Assembly (NCBI GenBank): GCA_963734055.1
Contig: CAVTFQ010000007.1
Span: forward strand, 682,001 to 746,000
DNA from: CAIWHR01 sp963734055
Lineage (GTDB): Bacteria; Pseudomonadota; Gammaproteobacteria; Burkholderiales; Casimicrobiaceae
DNA length: 64,000 bases
Direction of reading: 5' to 3'
Both the position numbers and the translations under genes were made by a program. The notes beneath the pieces are model-generated. The model ran no database searches, was not told the DNA's origin, and saw only the letters and a program-made list of their open reading frames with translations. Positions 1 to 8,685 of the stretch are shown piece after piece (the stretch's first letter is position 1; each line of letters opens with the position of its first letter).

Positions 1-1369
1 CGCTGAAGCGGCGCAGGTTGCGGATCACCATCAGGATGTGCTCGTCCACCGTGTAGACGTGGAAGAGGTCGTGCTGCATCTGGCCGACGATGCGCCCGAA
101 CGCGGGCAGGTAGTGGCCGAGGATCCCGTACTGGTTCATCCGCCTGAGCTCGTGCGTCTGGCCGCGCGGCTCGCGGAACACCTGGAGGAAGCGCGCGCGG
201 TTGGCCGGATCGCGCCGGAAGCGCGCGTCGATGCGGTTGCGGTTGCGCCACAGCGCGCGCAGCGTTCGCGCCGACATGCCCTTGAGCTCGGAGTGCCGCT
301 GCATCGTCAGGAACGCGTCGAGCATCGCCGGCGGCCGCCGCTCGAACAGCGATTCGTCGCGAAGGTCGAGCAGCTCATCGATCGCCTGGAAGTCGTCGTC
401 GATCGGGGCCGGGTCCCGCGCGGCCGGGAACAGCCGCGCGTGCAGATTCTGCAGCAGGATCACGTTCGCCTGGCGGACGAGCTTCGCGGCCCGGTAGTAG
501 CGCTGCATCAGCTGCTCGCTCGCGCGCTTCGCCGAGGTGTCCGCGAGACCGAGCTCGCGGGCGAGGGCGGTCTGCAGGTCGAACACGAGGCGATCCTCGC
601 GGCGGCCCGCGAGATAGTGGAGACGCACGCGCAGGTCGCCGATCAGGCGCTCCTGGCGGGAGACCGTGCGCGCCTCCTGCATCGTGATGAGGCCCGCCTG
701 CGCGAGCTCCCGCCACGACCGACCGAGCCCGGCGGCGCGCGCGATCCACAGCACCGTCTGCAGATCGCGAAGGCCGCCGGGACTTTCCTTCAGGTTCGGC
801 TCGAGGTTGTACGCCGTGTCGTGGTACTTGAGATGCCGCTGCTGCTGCTCGAGCGACTTGGCCTCGTAGAACTGGCGCGGATCCATCGCGGCCGCGAACG
901 CGCGCCGAAAGGTTCCGTAGAGCGGCCGGGAGCCGGCAATGAAGCGGTGCTCGAGCAGGCTCGTCCGGACGGTGATGTCGCCCGCCAGCTCGCGCTCGCA
1001 CTCGGCAATCGTCCGCACGCTGTGCGCGGCGTCGAGCCCGATGTCCCACAGCATCCCCACGAACCGCTCGACGAAGACCGTGTCCTCGGCATCGAGCTCG
1101 CGCGGCAGCAGGACCAGGACGTCGACATCCGAATGCGGGAACAGCTGGCCGCGGCCGTAGCCGCCGACGCCGACCAGCGCCAGGTCGGCCGGGGCCGCGA
1201 GCTCGCTCCAGATGGCGACGAGGATGCGATCGACGGCGCGGGCAGACTCGCGCAGGAGCTCTGGCGTGTCGGGCCGAACCGCGAACGCAGCCCGAAGCGA
1301 GGCGCGCGCCGCCGCGAGCTGGTCGCGACAGCGGGGTGCCAGGTCCGCCGGCACGCGCCGTGCGCGCAT
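1..1369 (-). CDS. glnD: Bifunctional uridylyltransferase/uridylyl-removing enzyme GlnD, N-terminal half (runs off the window)
   Basis: GlnD adds or removes UMP on PII proteins in response to glutamine and so controls nitrogen assimilation. About 456 residues are visible. The nucleotidyltransferase signature GVGGYGRGQLFPHSDVDVLV (about residues 66-85) carries the G-G and DxD metal-binding pattern. The segment near the window edge (YQMNRYGILGRYLPAFGRIV, HDLFHVYTVDEH) is typical of the linker into the HD domain. The HD remainder and the ACT domains lie outside. The ATG at 1369 was chosen. An in-frame TTG at 1396 overlaps the map stop codon (TTGA) and would add nine residues; neither has a convincing ribosome-binding site. 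It follows map directly on the same strand, so co-transcription is likely. Confidence 0.95.
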   Translation of the reverse strand, partial: MRARRVPADLAPRCRDQLAAARASLRAAFAVRPDTPELLRESARAVDRILVAIWSELAAPADLALVGVGGYGRGQLFPHSDVDVLVLLPRELDAEDTVFVERFVGMLWDIGLDAAHSVRTIAECERELAGDITVRTSLLEHRFIAGSRPLYGTFRRAFAAAMDPRQFYEAKSLEQQQRHLKYHDTAYNLEPNLKESPGGLRDLQTVLWIARAAGLGRSWRELAQAGLITMQEARTVSRQERLIGDLRVRLHYLAGRREDRLVFDLQTALARELGLADTSAKRASEQLMQRYYRAAKLVRQANVILLQNLHARLFPAARDPAPIDDDFQAIDELLDLRDESLFERRPPAMLDAFLTMQRHSELKGMSARTLRALWRNRNRIDARFRRDPANRARFLQVFREPRGQTHELRRMNQYGILGHYLPAFGRIVGQMQHDLFHVYTVDEHILMVIRNLRRFS

Positions 1370-1392
1370 CGACGGCAGCGCGACGGGGTCGT

Positions 1393-2184
1393 TCAATGCG
1401 GAGGCGGCGGCGCGCCAGGTGAAAGTGTGAGCACTTCGAACCCGTCGTCGGTGACCGCGACCGTGTGCTCCCACTGCGCCGAGAGCGAGTGGTCGGCGGT
1501 GACGATGGTCCAGCCGTCGGCGAGGCTGCGGATGGCCGCGCGGCCGGCGTTGATCATGGGCTCGATCGTAAACACCATCCCGGGGGCGAGCTCGAGCCCG
1601 GTGCCCGGACGCCCGTAGTGAAGCACCTGCGGCTCCTCGTGGAACTGCGTCCCGATGCCGTGGCCGCAGAACTCACGGACGATCGAATAGCCCTGGCCTT
1701 CCGCGAACTTCTGGATGGTGTGGCCGATGTCGCCCAGGTGCGCGCCGGGCCGGACCATGCGGATGCCGCGCCACATCGCCTCGTAGGTCGTCTCGACCAG
1801 GCGCCGCGCCTGGATCGACGGCATGCCCACGTAGAACATCCGGCTCGAATCGCCGTGCCAGCCGTCCTTGATGACGGTGACGTCGACGTTGACGATGTCG
1901 CCGGGCTTGAGCTTCTTGTCGCCGGGGATCCCGTGACACACGACGTGGTTCACCGACGTGCAGATCGTCGCCGGAAACGGCGAGTGTCCCGGCGGCGCGT
2001 AGTTGAGCGTCGCGGGAATCACCTTCTGCACGCCGACCTGGTGCTCGTGGGCGATGTCGTCGAGCTCGCCCGTGGTGATGCCGGCCCGCACGTGCGGCGT
2101 CAGGTGGTCGAGCAGCTCGGACGCGAGGCGTCCCGCCACCCGCATCTTGGCGATGTCTTCGGGCGTCTTGAGCTTGACGGGCAT
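1393..2184 (-). CDS. map: Methionine aminopeptidase, type I
   Basis: Removes the initiator methionine from nascent cytosolic proteins. The 263-residue product starts MPVKLKTPEDIAKMR, matching the usual N-terminus of type I enzymes. The five metal ligands are visible: Asp in VNVDVTVIKDG, Asp in WHGDSSRMFYVG, His in GHGIGTQFHEEP, Glu in FTIEPMINAG and Glu in WEHTVAV. A GTG at 2199 would add five residues (VLAPA), but the ATG at 2184 gives the family length. It lies 22 bp after the dapD stop and ahead of glnD, so dapD-map-glnD reads as one unit. Confidence 0.96.
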   Translation of the reverse strand: MPVKLKTPEDIAKMRVAGRLASELLDHLTPHVRAGITTGELDDIAHEHQVGVQKVIPATLNYAPPGHSPFPATICTSVNHVVCHGIPGDKKLKPGDIVNVDVTVIKDGWHGDSSRMFYVGMPSIQARRLVETTYEAMWRGIRMVRPGAHLGDIGHTIQKFAEGQGYSIVREFCGHGIGTQFHEEPQVLHYGRPGTGLELAPGMVFTIEPMINAGRAAIRSLADGWTIVTADHSLSAQWEHTVAVTDDGFEVLTLSPGAPPPPH

Positions 2185-2206
2185 GGCAGGGGCGAGCACG
2201 GCGGCG

Positions 2207-3043
2207 TCACGCGCGGAGCAGTTCGTTGATGCTGGTCTTCGAGCGCGTCTTGGCGTCGACCCGCTTCACGATCACGGCGCAGTAGAGCTGGCAGTCGCCC
2301 GTGCCGGACGGCAGGCTGCCGGCCACCACGACCGAGCCCGCCGGCACGCGGCCGTAGCTCACGGCGCCCGTCGCGCGGTCGTAGATCTTCGTGCTCTGGC
2401 CGATGAACACGCCCATGCCGAGCACGGAATTCTCCTCGACGATCACGCCTTCGACCACCTCCGAGCGCGCGCCGATGAAGCAGTTGTCCTCGACGATCGT
2501 CGGGTTCGCCTGCAGCGGTTCGAGCACGCCGCCGATGCCGACGCCGCCGGAGAGGTGCACGTTGCGGCCGATCTGGGCGCACGAGCCCACCGTCGCCCAG
2601 GTGTCGACCATCGTGCCCTCGTCGACGTAGGCGCCGATGTTGACGAACGACGGCATCAGCACGACGTTGCTCGCGACGTAGGCTCCGCGGCGCGCGACGG
2701 CAGGGGGCACCACCCGGACGCCGGAGCCCGCGAAGTCGGCATCGCCGTACGCCGCGAACTTGGTCGGCACCTTGTCGTAGAACGCGAACGGCGGGGCGCC
2801 GTTGCCGTTGCCGACGCGCATCGGCACGTTTTCGGCGAGCCGGAAGGACAAGAGCACCGCCTTCTTGATCCACTGGTGGACCGTCCACGCCCCGTTCGAT
2901 TTCTCGGCGACGCGGAGGCGGCCCGCGTCGAGCTCGCCGATCACGTGCGCCACCGCGTCGCGGAGCTGCCTCGGCGCCGCGCCGGCCGAGAGGGTGGCGC
3001 GGGTTTCCCACGCTTCGTCGATGGTGCGCTGGAGGTCGTGCAT
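2207..3043 (-). CDS. dapD: 2,3,4,5-tetrahydropyridine-2,6-dicarboxylate N-succinyltransferase
   Basis: Succinylates tetrahydrodipicolinate in the succinylase branch of lysine/meso-diaminopimelate synthesis. The 278-residue protein has the N-terminal helical domain (MHDLQRTIDEAWETRA) followed by a left-handed beta-helix of hexapeptide repeats (about residues 110-230: ASNVVLMPSFVNIGAYVDEG, GGVGIGGVLEPLQ, DNCFIGARSEVVEG). Length and motifs fit the E. coli enzyme of about 274 residues. The pathway partner dapC lies upstream on the same strand, but a histidine kinase and its response regulator sit between them. The 143 bp upstream (3044-3186) hold no gene and may carry a separate promoter. Confidence 0.97.
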   Translation of the reverse strand: MHDLQRTIDEAWETRATLSAGAAPRQLRDAVAHVIGELDAGRLRVAEKSNGAWTVHQWIKKAVLLSFRLAENVPMRVGNGNGAPPFAFYDKVPTKFAAYGDADFAGSGVRVVPPAVARRGAYVASNVVLMPSFVNIGAYVDEGTMVDTWATVGSCAQIGRNVHLSGGVGIGGVLEPLQANPTIVEDNCFIGARSEVVEGVIVEENSVLGMGVFIGQSTKIYDRATGAVSYGRVPAGSVVVAGSLPSGTGDCQLYCAVIVKRVDAKTRSKTSINELLRA

Positions 3044-3186
3044 GGTGGGCCGAGCGGCCGGGCGGGGCAAAAGGCGAATTCTACCGTGCGGGGAAATCCC
3101 GCGGCCGCCGCGGCCGTAAGGCCGGACTCGCGGCAGGTCGCCGCCCAGGTGGGGACGACAGGGGCGAAGGCAACCCCGGCGCCGGG

Positions 3187-3930
3187 CTACATCGACTTGA
3201 AGCGGTGCGCGAAGGTGCGGCTCACGGCGAGCTTCTCGTCGCGGCCGCGAAGCAGGATCACGGGTTCGCCGCGCCAATCGCGGTCGACGCGGGCGATCGC
3301 CCGGAGATTCACGATCGTGCCCCGGTGAATCTGCCAGAAGGCCTCGGCGTCGAGCTCTTCGTAGAGGTCCTTGATGGGCTTGCGGATGAGCGCCTCGCCT
3401 TCGGCAGTGACGACCTTCGTGTACTTGTCCCCCGCCTGGAAGTAGACGACGTCGTCGACGGCGATCATCTTCATCGACGCTCCGAGCGACGCGCGGATCC
3501 ACTTGAGCGGCGCCGCGGCACCGTTGCGCGGCGCGAGTCTCGCGAGCAACGCGGTGAGATCGAGCGGTGCAGCCGCGAGACGCTCCTTCAGGCGGGCGAC
3601 GACCTTCGCGATGCGTTCGGGGGCCGGCGGTTTCAGCACGTAGTCGACGGCGCCCTCGTCGAACGCGGCGACCGCGTACTCGTCGTAGGCCGTCACGAAC
3701 ACGACGTGGCAGCCGCCGCCGATCTCGCGGGCGACCTCGAGGCCGCTCCGCACGGGCATCCGGATGTCGAGGAACGCGATGTCGGGGCGGTGTTCCGCGA
3801 CGAGCGCCAGCGCTTCGTCGCCGTTCGCGGCCTCGGCCACGATCTCGAGCTCGGGCCACGCCGCCGCGAGCCGCGCCTTGAGCTGCGCACGCAGCAAGAG
3901 TTCGTCCTCGGCCAGGAGTGCGGTCGGCAC
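3187..3930 (-). CDS. LytTR-family response regulator (AlgR/LytR type)
   Basis: Cytoplasmic transcription regulator of 247 residues. The receiver domain (about 1-115) has the acidic pocket AEDE at residues 7-10, the phosphoacceptor Asp55 in FLDIRMP, and the conserved Lys in YVLKPP. The C-terminal LytTR DNA-binding domain (about 140-247) includes KWIRASLGASMKMI, VVYFQAGDKYTKV and FWQIHRGTIVNL. The GTG at 3930 (MPTALLAEDE) was chosen. A TTG at 3936 overlapping the kinase stop codon is equally possible and would add two residues. It directly follows its cognate kinase. Family members read promoters with direct repeats; no target is evident here. Confidence 0.9.
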   Translation of the reverse strand: MPTALLAEDELLLRAQLKARLAAAWPELEIVAEAANGDEALALVAEHRPDIAFLDIRMPVRSGLEVAREIGGGCHVVFVTAYDEYAVAAFDEGAVDYVLKPPAPERIAKVVARLKERLAAAPLDLTALLARLAPRNGAAAPLKWIRASLGASMKMIAVDDVVYFQAGDKYTKVVTAEGEALIRKPIKDLYEELDAEAFWQIHRGTIVNLRAIARVDRDWRGEPVILLRGRDEKLAVSRTFAHRFKSM

Positions 3931-3932
3931 GC

Positions 3933-5021
3933 TCAATCTCGCGCGAGCGGAATCTCGATCGCCGCGCGCGCACCGTGCGGCGGCGCCTCGCTCAGCGTGA
4001 ATCGTCCGCTCGCGCCGAAGAGCGCCGCGATCCGATCGCGGACGTTCGCGAGTCCGACGCCCTGGCCGGGACGGCCGGCGGCCTTGAGACCCACGCCCGT
4101 GTCGGTGACGGCCACCACGAGGCGTCCATCCTGGCGGCGCGCGTCGATGCGGACGTTCCCGCCCTCGGCGTTGGGCTCGAGCCCGTGCGTGATCGCGTTC
4201 TCGACGACCGAGATCAGGAGTCCCGGCGGGAACGGGTGCCCGCGCAGCTCGGGGGCGACGTCGATCGTGAATGCGAGGCGTGCCCCCATCCGCGTCTTGA
4301 GGATCTGCAGGTAAGCCTCGGTCAGCGCGATCTCCTGCTCGAGCGTCGTGCTTGCGCTGCGGAGCTGCGGCAGCGCCGCGCGCAGATACGCGAGAAGGTG
4401 CCCGAGCAGCGCCGACGCCTGCGGCGGATCGGTTTCCGTCAGGTACTGGACCGACGCGAGGGTGTTGAACAGGAAGTGAGGCTCGACCTGCGCCTGCATG
4501 AGCTTGAGCTCCGACTCGAGCGCGAGGCCCGACAGCCGGTGCCGCTCGGCCTCGGCGCGATGCAGCGCCGCCTGGGCCCGCGTCTCGCGGAACTTGAGCA
4601 TGAAGAAGAGGCTCACGAACAAGCCGTTCGAGAACCCCGAGAGCAGCGTCCACTGGAACTTGTGCGAGTCGGAGACGAGATCGCCCGGCGCGTAGCCGGC
4701 GAGTCCGAGCAGATACCACTTGATCAGCACGACGAGGCCGTAACCCGCGATTGTCCCGATGGCGACGGCCGCGCAGAGCCGCCAGATCGGCCGCGACTTC
4801 TCCCAGGGTGACGCGACGTTCACGGCGTAGGCGATCGCCAGGCCGAAGCACTGCGTGCTGATGAGCGGATGCCAGAACGGCCGCGGATCCTCGATCGACA
4901 TGATCGCCGCGAAGCCGATATTGATGCCCACGATCAGCAGGATCGTGAGCCACGAAGCGTGGAAGCCCGCCTTGAGCGCGGCCAGCCAGCCGCGCTCCGC
5001 GGGCAGCGCCAGAGTCGCCAT
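3933..5021 (-). CDS. LytS/AlgZ-type sensor histidine kinase
   Basis: Membrane sensor kinase of 362 residues. Four hydrophobic helices (about 22-43, 50-68, 82-103 and 124-143) are followed by a short coiled linker and the His_kinase domain (PF06580 type). The phosphoacceptor is His182 in QVEPHFLFNTL. The N box (VVENAITHG) and G box (TDTGVGL) are intact. There is no large extracytoplasmic sensor domain, so the signal is probably read within the membrane. The stop codon touches the regulator start, so the pair is translationally coupled. Its placement between dapC and dapD suggests co-expression with diaminopimelate synthesis, but no functional link is shown. Confidence 0.9.
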   Translation of the reverse strand: MATLALPAERGWLAALKAGFHASWLTILLIVGINIGFAAIMSIEDPRPFWHPLISTQCFGLAIAYAVNVASPWEKSRPIWRLCAAVAIGTIAGYGLVVLIKWYLLGLAGYAPGDLVSDSHKFQWTLLSGFSNGLFVSLFFMLKFRETRAQAALHRAEAERHRLSGLALESELKLMQAQVEPHFLFNTLASVQYLTETDPPQASALLGHLLAYLRAALPQLRSASTTLEQEIALTEAYLQILKTRMGARLAFTIDVAPELRGHPFPPGLLISVVENAITHGLEPNAEGGNVRIDARRQDGRLVVAVTDTGVGLKAAGRPGQGVGLANVRDRIAALFGASGRFTLSEAPPHGARAAIEIPLARD

Positions 5022-5120
5022 GACGTGGATATTAGGGCGGATGGGGCCCGGACAGCGCGGTCCCGACGAAGCGTCCCGGACGGCGACGAAGCGTCGGCAC
5101 GGGCGCCGGCTGCCGGAGCC

Positions 5121-6314
5121 TCAGCCGGCCGCGACCGTCTCGACGATCCGTTCGACCGCCTCGGTGCACTCGGCGAGCGACGCCACGAGCGCAATCCGGA
5201 CCCGGCCGCGACCGGGGTTCAGGCCGTGGGCGTCGCGGGCGAGAAAGCTGCCGGGCAGGACGGTCACCGCCTGTTCCGCGTAGAGACGCCGCGCGAATTC
5301 GGCGTCGTCTCCCGGCGTCTCGGCCCAGAGATAGAACGCCGCATCCGGCATCGCGCAGGGAAGCGCTCCGGCGAGCCGTGGCTGGAGCGCGGCGAACTTC
5401 ACGGCGTAGGCGGCGCGGTTCTCGCGCACGTGCGCCTCGTCGTTCCACGCGGCGAGGCTGGCCGCCGCAACGGCAGGCGACATCGCCGACCCGTGGTACG
5501 TCCGATAGAGGAGGAACGCCTTGACGAGCGCCGCGTCGCCGGCGACGTAGCCGGAGCGCAGGCCAGGCGCGTTGGAGCGCTTCGACAGGCTGCCAAAGCT
5601 CACGAGCCTCGGGTAGCCCGCGCGGCCCAGGCGGTGCGCCACGGCGAGTGCGCCGACGGGCGGCCTCGCCTCGTCGAAGTAGATCTCCGAATAGCATTCG
5701 TCGGCGGCGATGGCGAAACCGTGGCGGTCGGACAGGTCGAACAGCCCTCGCCACTCCTCCGGCGTCGCGACGCGACCCGTGGGATTGTCGGGCGAGCACA
5801 CGTAGACGAGCTGCGTGCGGGCCCAGACTGCGTCGGGCACCTCGTCCCACGCCGGCGCAAAGCCGTGATCCGCGCGCGCGTTGACGCAGTACGGCGTCGC
5901 CCCGGCGAGCAGCGCCGCGCCTTCGTAGATCTGGTAGAACGGATTCGGCATGACCACCGTCGCCCCCGGACGGCTCGCGTCGACAACGGTCTGCGCGAAC
6001 GCGAACAGCGCCTCGCGGCTGCCGAGCACCGGCAGCACCTCGGTCGCCGGATCGAGCGGCGGCACGCCGTGCCGGCGTCCGAGCCAGGCGGCGATCGCCT
6101 CGCGCAGCGCCGGCGCGCCGACCGTCGTGGGATAATTCGCGAGACCCGATCCTGCGGCCGCCATCGCGTCGAGCACGAGGCGCGGCGTGGGGTGCCTGGG
6201 CTCTCCGATCGAGAGCGTGATCGGCGCGAGGGCCGCACGCGGCACCACGCCGGCCGTCAGCTGACGCAGGCGCTCGAACGGATACGGCGACAGCCGCGAG
6301 AGAAGGGGATTCAA
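5121..6314 (-). CDS. dapC: Succinyldiaminopimelate aminotransferase
   Basis: PLP-dependent class I aminotransferase of 397 residues acting after DapD in lysine synthesis. The N-terminus MNPLLSRLSPYPFERLRQL is typical of proteobacterial DapC. The substrate-binding and PLP motifs are present: SIGEPRHPTP, CSPDNPTGRV, and the Schiff-base Lys in FGSLSKRSNAPGLRSGY. It heads a minus-strand series dapC-kinase-regulator-dapD-map-glnD. A 100 bp gap separates it from the kinase, so the downstream genes may also have their own promoter. Related aminotransferases are a possible alternative, but the dapD neighbourhood favours DapC. Confidence 0.92.
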   Translation of the reverse strand: MNPLLSRLSPYPFERLRQLTAGVVPRAALAPITLSIGEPRHPTPRLVLDAMAAAGSGLANYPTTVGAPALREAIAAWLGRRHGVPPLDPATEVLPVLGSREALFAFAQTVVDASRPGATVVMPNPFYQIYEGAALLAGATPYCVNARADHGFAPAWDEVPDAVWARTQLVYVCSPDNPTGRVATPEEWRGLFDLSDRHGFAIAADECYSEIYFDEARPPVGALAVAHRLGRAGYPRLVSFGSLSKRSNAPGLRSGYVAGDAALVKAFLLYRTYHGSAMSPAVAAASLAAWNDEAHVRENRAAYAVKFAALQPRLAGALPCAMPDAAFYLWAETPGDDAEFARRLYAEQAVTVLPGSFLARDAHGLNPGRGRVRIALVASLAECTEAVERIVETVAAG

Positions 6315-6362
6315 CGGACGCGCGGTGGGCGAAGCGCGCGGGAGGCCACGATGCGCCGGGAC

Positions 6363-6368
6363 ATTATA
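6363..6368 (-). promoter_or_regulatory. Candidate -10 box for dapC
   Basis: A perfect TATAAT on the minus strand, giving a predicted start near 6355 and a leader of about 40 nt before the dapC ATG at 6314. The -35 region 17 nt upstream (GCGGGT) is poor, so this rests on the -10 alone. The same 119 bp interval is the divergent 5' region of the GspC-like gene. Confidence 0.4.
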
Positions 6369-6433
6369 GCGAAGCCGTTCGCACCACCCGCCTGCCTCGG
6401 CGGGGCGGGTCCGCAGGCGAGCGGGCAGCGACG

Positions 6434-7270
6434 ATGACGGCGGACGCTTCCACGCTGCCCTGGCCGTGGCGCGCGGCGGCGTGGCTTGCGACCGCGGCAG
6501 CCGGCGTCGCGCTCGCCCTCGTGCTCGCGCACTGGGGGTGGCGGCTCTTCGGGCCGGCCTCGCCGCCGCTCCCGCCCCTCGAGGTGCCCGACCGGTGGGC
6601 GGCGGCGATTGGCTCGGCGCCGATCTTCGGCCGCGCCGGAGCCCCCGTTGCGCCGGCGAAGACCACGGCCCTGCAGGGCGACACGCGGCTTCTCGGCGTG
6701 CTCGCCGAACGCGATGGCGCAGGCTACGCGCTGTTTCGCCTGCCCAGCGGTCCCGTGCTCGTGCGTTCCGGACAGGACGTGGCGCAAGACGTTCGCCTCG
6801 AGGCGGTGTACCGCGAGGGCGTGCGGCTCCGCGACCACGGCGAGGTTCGCGACGTCGCGCTGCGCCCGGCCGCGGCCTCGCCCCCGGTCGAGCGCACGCG
6901 CACGCGAGCGGCGGCCGGTGCCGCTCCCGCGGCGTGCGCAGTGCCGGCCGGCTACCGGGGGCCGGTCTATCGCGTCAACGCCGAGTTGCTCACCGGCATC
7001 GCTGCGCAGCCCGACAGCTGGAAGGCGCTGCTCATCGCCGGCAACGGCGGGCTTTCGATCCGTGACGACAGCGGATTCGCGGCGATGCTCGGCATGCGCG
7101 GCGGCGACCGGATGACGCAGGCGAACGGCATTGCGCTCACCAACGTCGACGACGTGCTGCTCGCGCTCGTGAAGCCGCTCGTCGCGAACCAGCCGGTGCG
7201 CGTCGCGGGAACCCGTGACGGCAAGCCCGCGGAGTGGCTGTTCGTCAACGCGAGCGCGTGCTCGGGTTGA
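6434..7270 (+). CDS. GspC-like type II secretion protein with PDZ domain (orphan)
   Basis: A 278-residue inner-membrane protein. It has a single N-terminal membrane anchor (about residues 12-35, AAAWLATAAAGVALALVLAH) and a periplasmic GspC homology region (about 60-140: APIFGRAG, LLGVLAERDGAGYALFRLPS, VRSGQDV). A Pro/Ala/Arg-rich linker leads to a C-terminal PDZ-like region (about 175-275: YRVNAELLTGIAAQ, GMRGGDRMTQANGIALTNVD). GspC normally links the secretin GspD to the inner-membrane platform. No other gsp gene is in the window; gspD may lie elsewhere. Its 3' end overlaps the convergent gph gene by 26 bp. Confidence 0.8.
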   Translation: MTADASTLPWPWRAAAWLATAAAGVALALVLAHWGWRLFGPASPPLPPLEVPDRWAAAIGSAPIFGRAGAPVAPAKTTALQGDTRLLGVLAERDGAGYALFRLPSGPVLVRSGQDVAQDVRLEAVYREGVRLRDHGEVRDVALRPAAASPPVERTRTRAAAGAAPAACAVPAGYRGPVYRVNAELLTGIAAQPDSWKALLIAGNGGLSIRDDSGFAAMLGMRGGDRMTQANGIALTNVDDVLLALVKPLVANQPVRVAGTRDGKPAEWLFVNASACSG

Positions 7271-7952
7271 GCGGCAGCCACTCGAGCAACGCGGCGGGCG
7301 CGTCGAGGACGCCGTCCGCGAGCCAGAGCTCGGGCGACTCCTCGGGCTCGATGTACCCCCATCGCGCGACGAGCGTCGGCATGCCCGCCGCCCGCCCGGC
7401 CTCGACGTCGCGGCGCGCGTCGCCGATGTAGACGCAGCGCGACGGTGCGACGCCGAGACGCTCGGCTGCGTACGCGAGCGGAGCCGGGTGCGGCTTGGCG
7501 AACGGGGTCGTGTCGCCGCAGACCACGGCGCCGGCGCGCGCCGCGAGCGACAGCGCCTCAAGCAGCGGCGCCGTGAATCGCGTTGCCTTGTTGGTGACGA
7601 TGCCCCACGGCAGCGCCCGCGCATCGAGCGCATCGAGCACCGCGTCGACGTCGGCGAAGAGGGTGGTGGCGACGCACAGCGCCGCCTCGTAGTGCGCGAG
7701 AAACGCGTCGCGGAGCGTCGCGTAGTCCGGTTCGCCGGGCGCAATCGACAGGCCCGCGCCGATCAGGCCCCGCGCGCCGTGCGACGCGTAGGGCCGGAGT
7801 CGCGCGAGCGGCACCGGCGCGAGGCCACGGTCCGCGCGGACACGATTGAGCGCGGCACCCAGGTCGGGCGCCGTGTCCGCGAGCGTGCCGTCGAGATCGA
7901 ACAGGACCGCGTCGACCGGCAGCACGCGCGGCTCGCCCGGCGCCTCAGGCAT
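7245..7952 (-). CDS. gph: Phosphoglycolate phosphatase, HAD superfamily
   Basis: HAD phosphatase of 235 residues that recycles 2-phosphoglycolate. Motif I is FDLDGTLADT (nucleophile and acid Asp), motif II VTNKA, motif III Lys in FAKPHP, and motif IV YIGDARRDVEAG. A helical cap follows motif I. Its ATG overlaps the end of ubiG by 8 bp, and ubiG in turn overlaps the upstream deaminase gene, so the three form one operon. The position next to ubiG is the usual betaproteobacterial arrangement for Gph; phosphatase specificity is inferred from that context. Confidence 0.9.
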   Translation of the reverse strand: MPEAPGEPRVLPVDAVLFDLDGTLADTAPDLGAALNRVRADRGLAPVPLARLRPYASHGARGLIGAGLSIAPGEPDYATLRDAFLAHYEAALCVATTLFADVDAVLDALDARALPWGIVTNKATRFTAPLLEALSLAARAGAVVCGDTTPFAKPHPAPLAYAAERLGVAPSRCVYIGDARRDVEAGRAAGMPTLVARWGYIEPEESPELWLADGVLDAPAALLEWLPLNPSTRSR

Positions 7953-8685
7953 CGGGGCGGCGGAAGGCCATCATGTAATTGACGGCGGGGTCGTCGACGA
8001 GCCGGAACGTCTTCGCGAACGGGTTGTAGGCGACGCCGGTCGATGCGCCGGCGACGAGGCCCGCGCGCCGCGCGAATTGCGCGAGCTCGGCGGGCTTCAG
8101 GAATTTCGCGTAGTCGTGCGTCCCGCGCGGCAGCAGCTGCAGCACGTACTCGGCGCCGATGACCGCCAGCGCGTAGGCCGTCGGCGTGCGGTTGATCGTC
8201 GCGACCACGACGATGCCGCCGGGCTTCGCGAGCGCGCCGCAGGCGGCGACGATCGCAGCGGGGTCGGGCACGTGCTCGAGCAGCTCCATGCAGGCGACGA
8301 CGTCGAAGCTCGCCGGCATCTCGGCGGCCAGCGCTTCGGCCGAGACCAGCCGGTAATCGACGGTCGAGCCGGATTCGAGCTGGTGCAGCTTCGCCACGCC
8401 GAGCGCCTTCTCGCCCAGGTCGACGCCGACGACGCTCGCGCCACGCGCGGCCAGCGCTTCCGAGAGAATGCCGCCGCCGCAGCCGACGTCGACGATCCGC
8501 TTGCCTGAAACGCCGCCTGCCGCGCGCTCGAGCCACTCGAGCCGCAGCGGATTGAGCCGATGCAGCGGGCCGAACATCGCGCTGTCCGGGTCCCACCAGT
8601 GATGTGCGAGCGAAGCAAACTTCGCGAGCTCCGCGGCGTCGACGTTGCCCCCGCCGGGGGGGGCTTGGGGTGCCGCGAAAGTCAT
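7945..8685 (-). CDS. ubiG: Bifunctional ubiquinone 3-O-methyltransferase
   Basis: SAM-dependent O-methyltransferase of 246 residues that carries out both O-methylation steps of ubiquinone synthesis. The family N-terminal signature is FASLAHHWWDPDSAMFGPLH. SAM motif I is VDVGCGGGILSE, followed by VVGVDLGEKAL, FDVVACMELLEHVPDP and GTHDYAKFLKPAEL. The ATG at 8685 overlaps the upstream stop codon (ATGA). An unusual run of eight G bases lies in its early codons (about 8656-8663), a place where frameshift errors or slippage could occur, though the frame is intact here. Confidence 0.96.
   Translation of the reverse strand: MTFAAPQAPPGGGNVDAAELAKFASLAHHWWDPDSAMFGPLHRLNPLRLEWLERAAGGVSGKRIVDVGCGGGILSEALAARGASVVGVDLGEKALGVAKLHQLESGSTVDYRLVSAEALAAEMPASFDVVACMELLEHVPDPAAIVAACGALAKPGGIVVVATINRTPTAYALAVIGAEYVLQLLPRGTHDYAKFLKPAELAQFARRAGLVAGASTGVAYNPFAKTFRLVDDPAVNYMMAFRRPDA

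Noticed and set aside
38..1618. Long plus-strand frame over glnD and map
   Set aside because: Low-complexity shadow of two clear minus-strand genes; high GC leaves antisense frames open.
6434..7270. Type II secretion operon
   Set aside because: Only a GspC-like gene is present; the neighbours are gph and dapC, so no operon can be claimed here.
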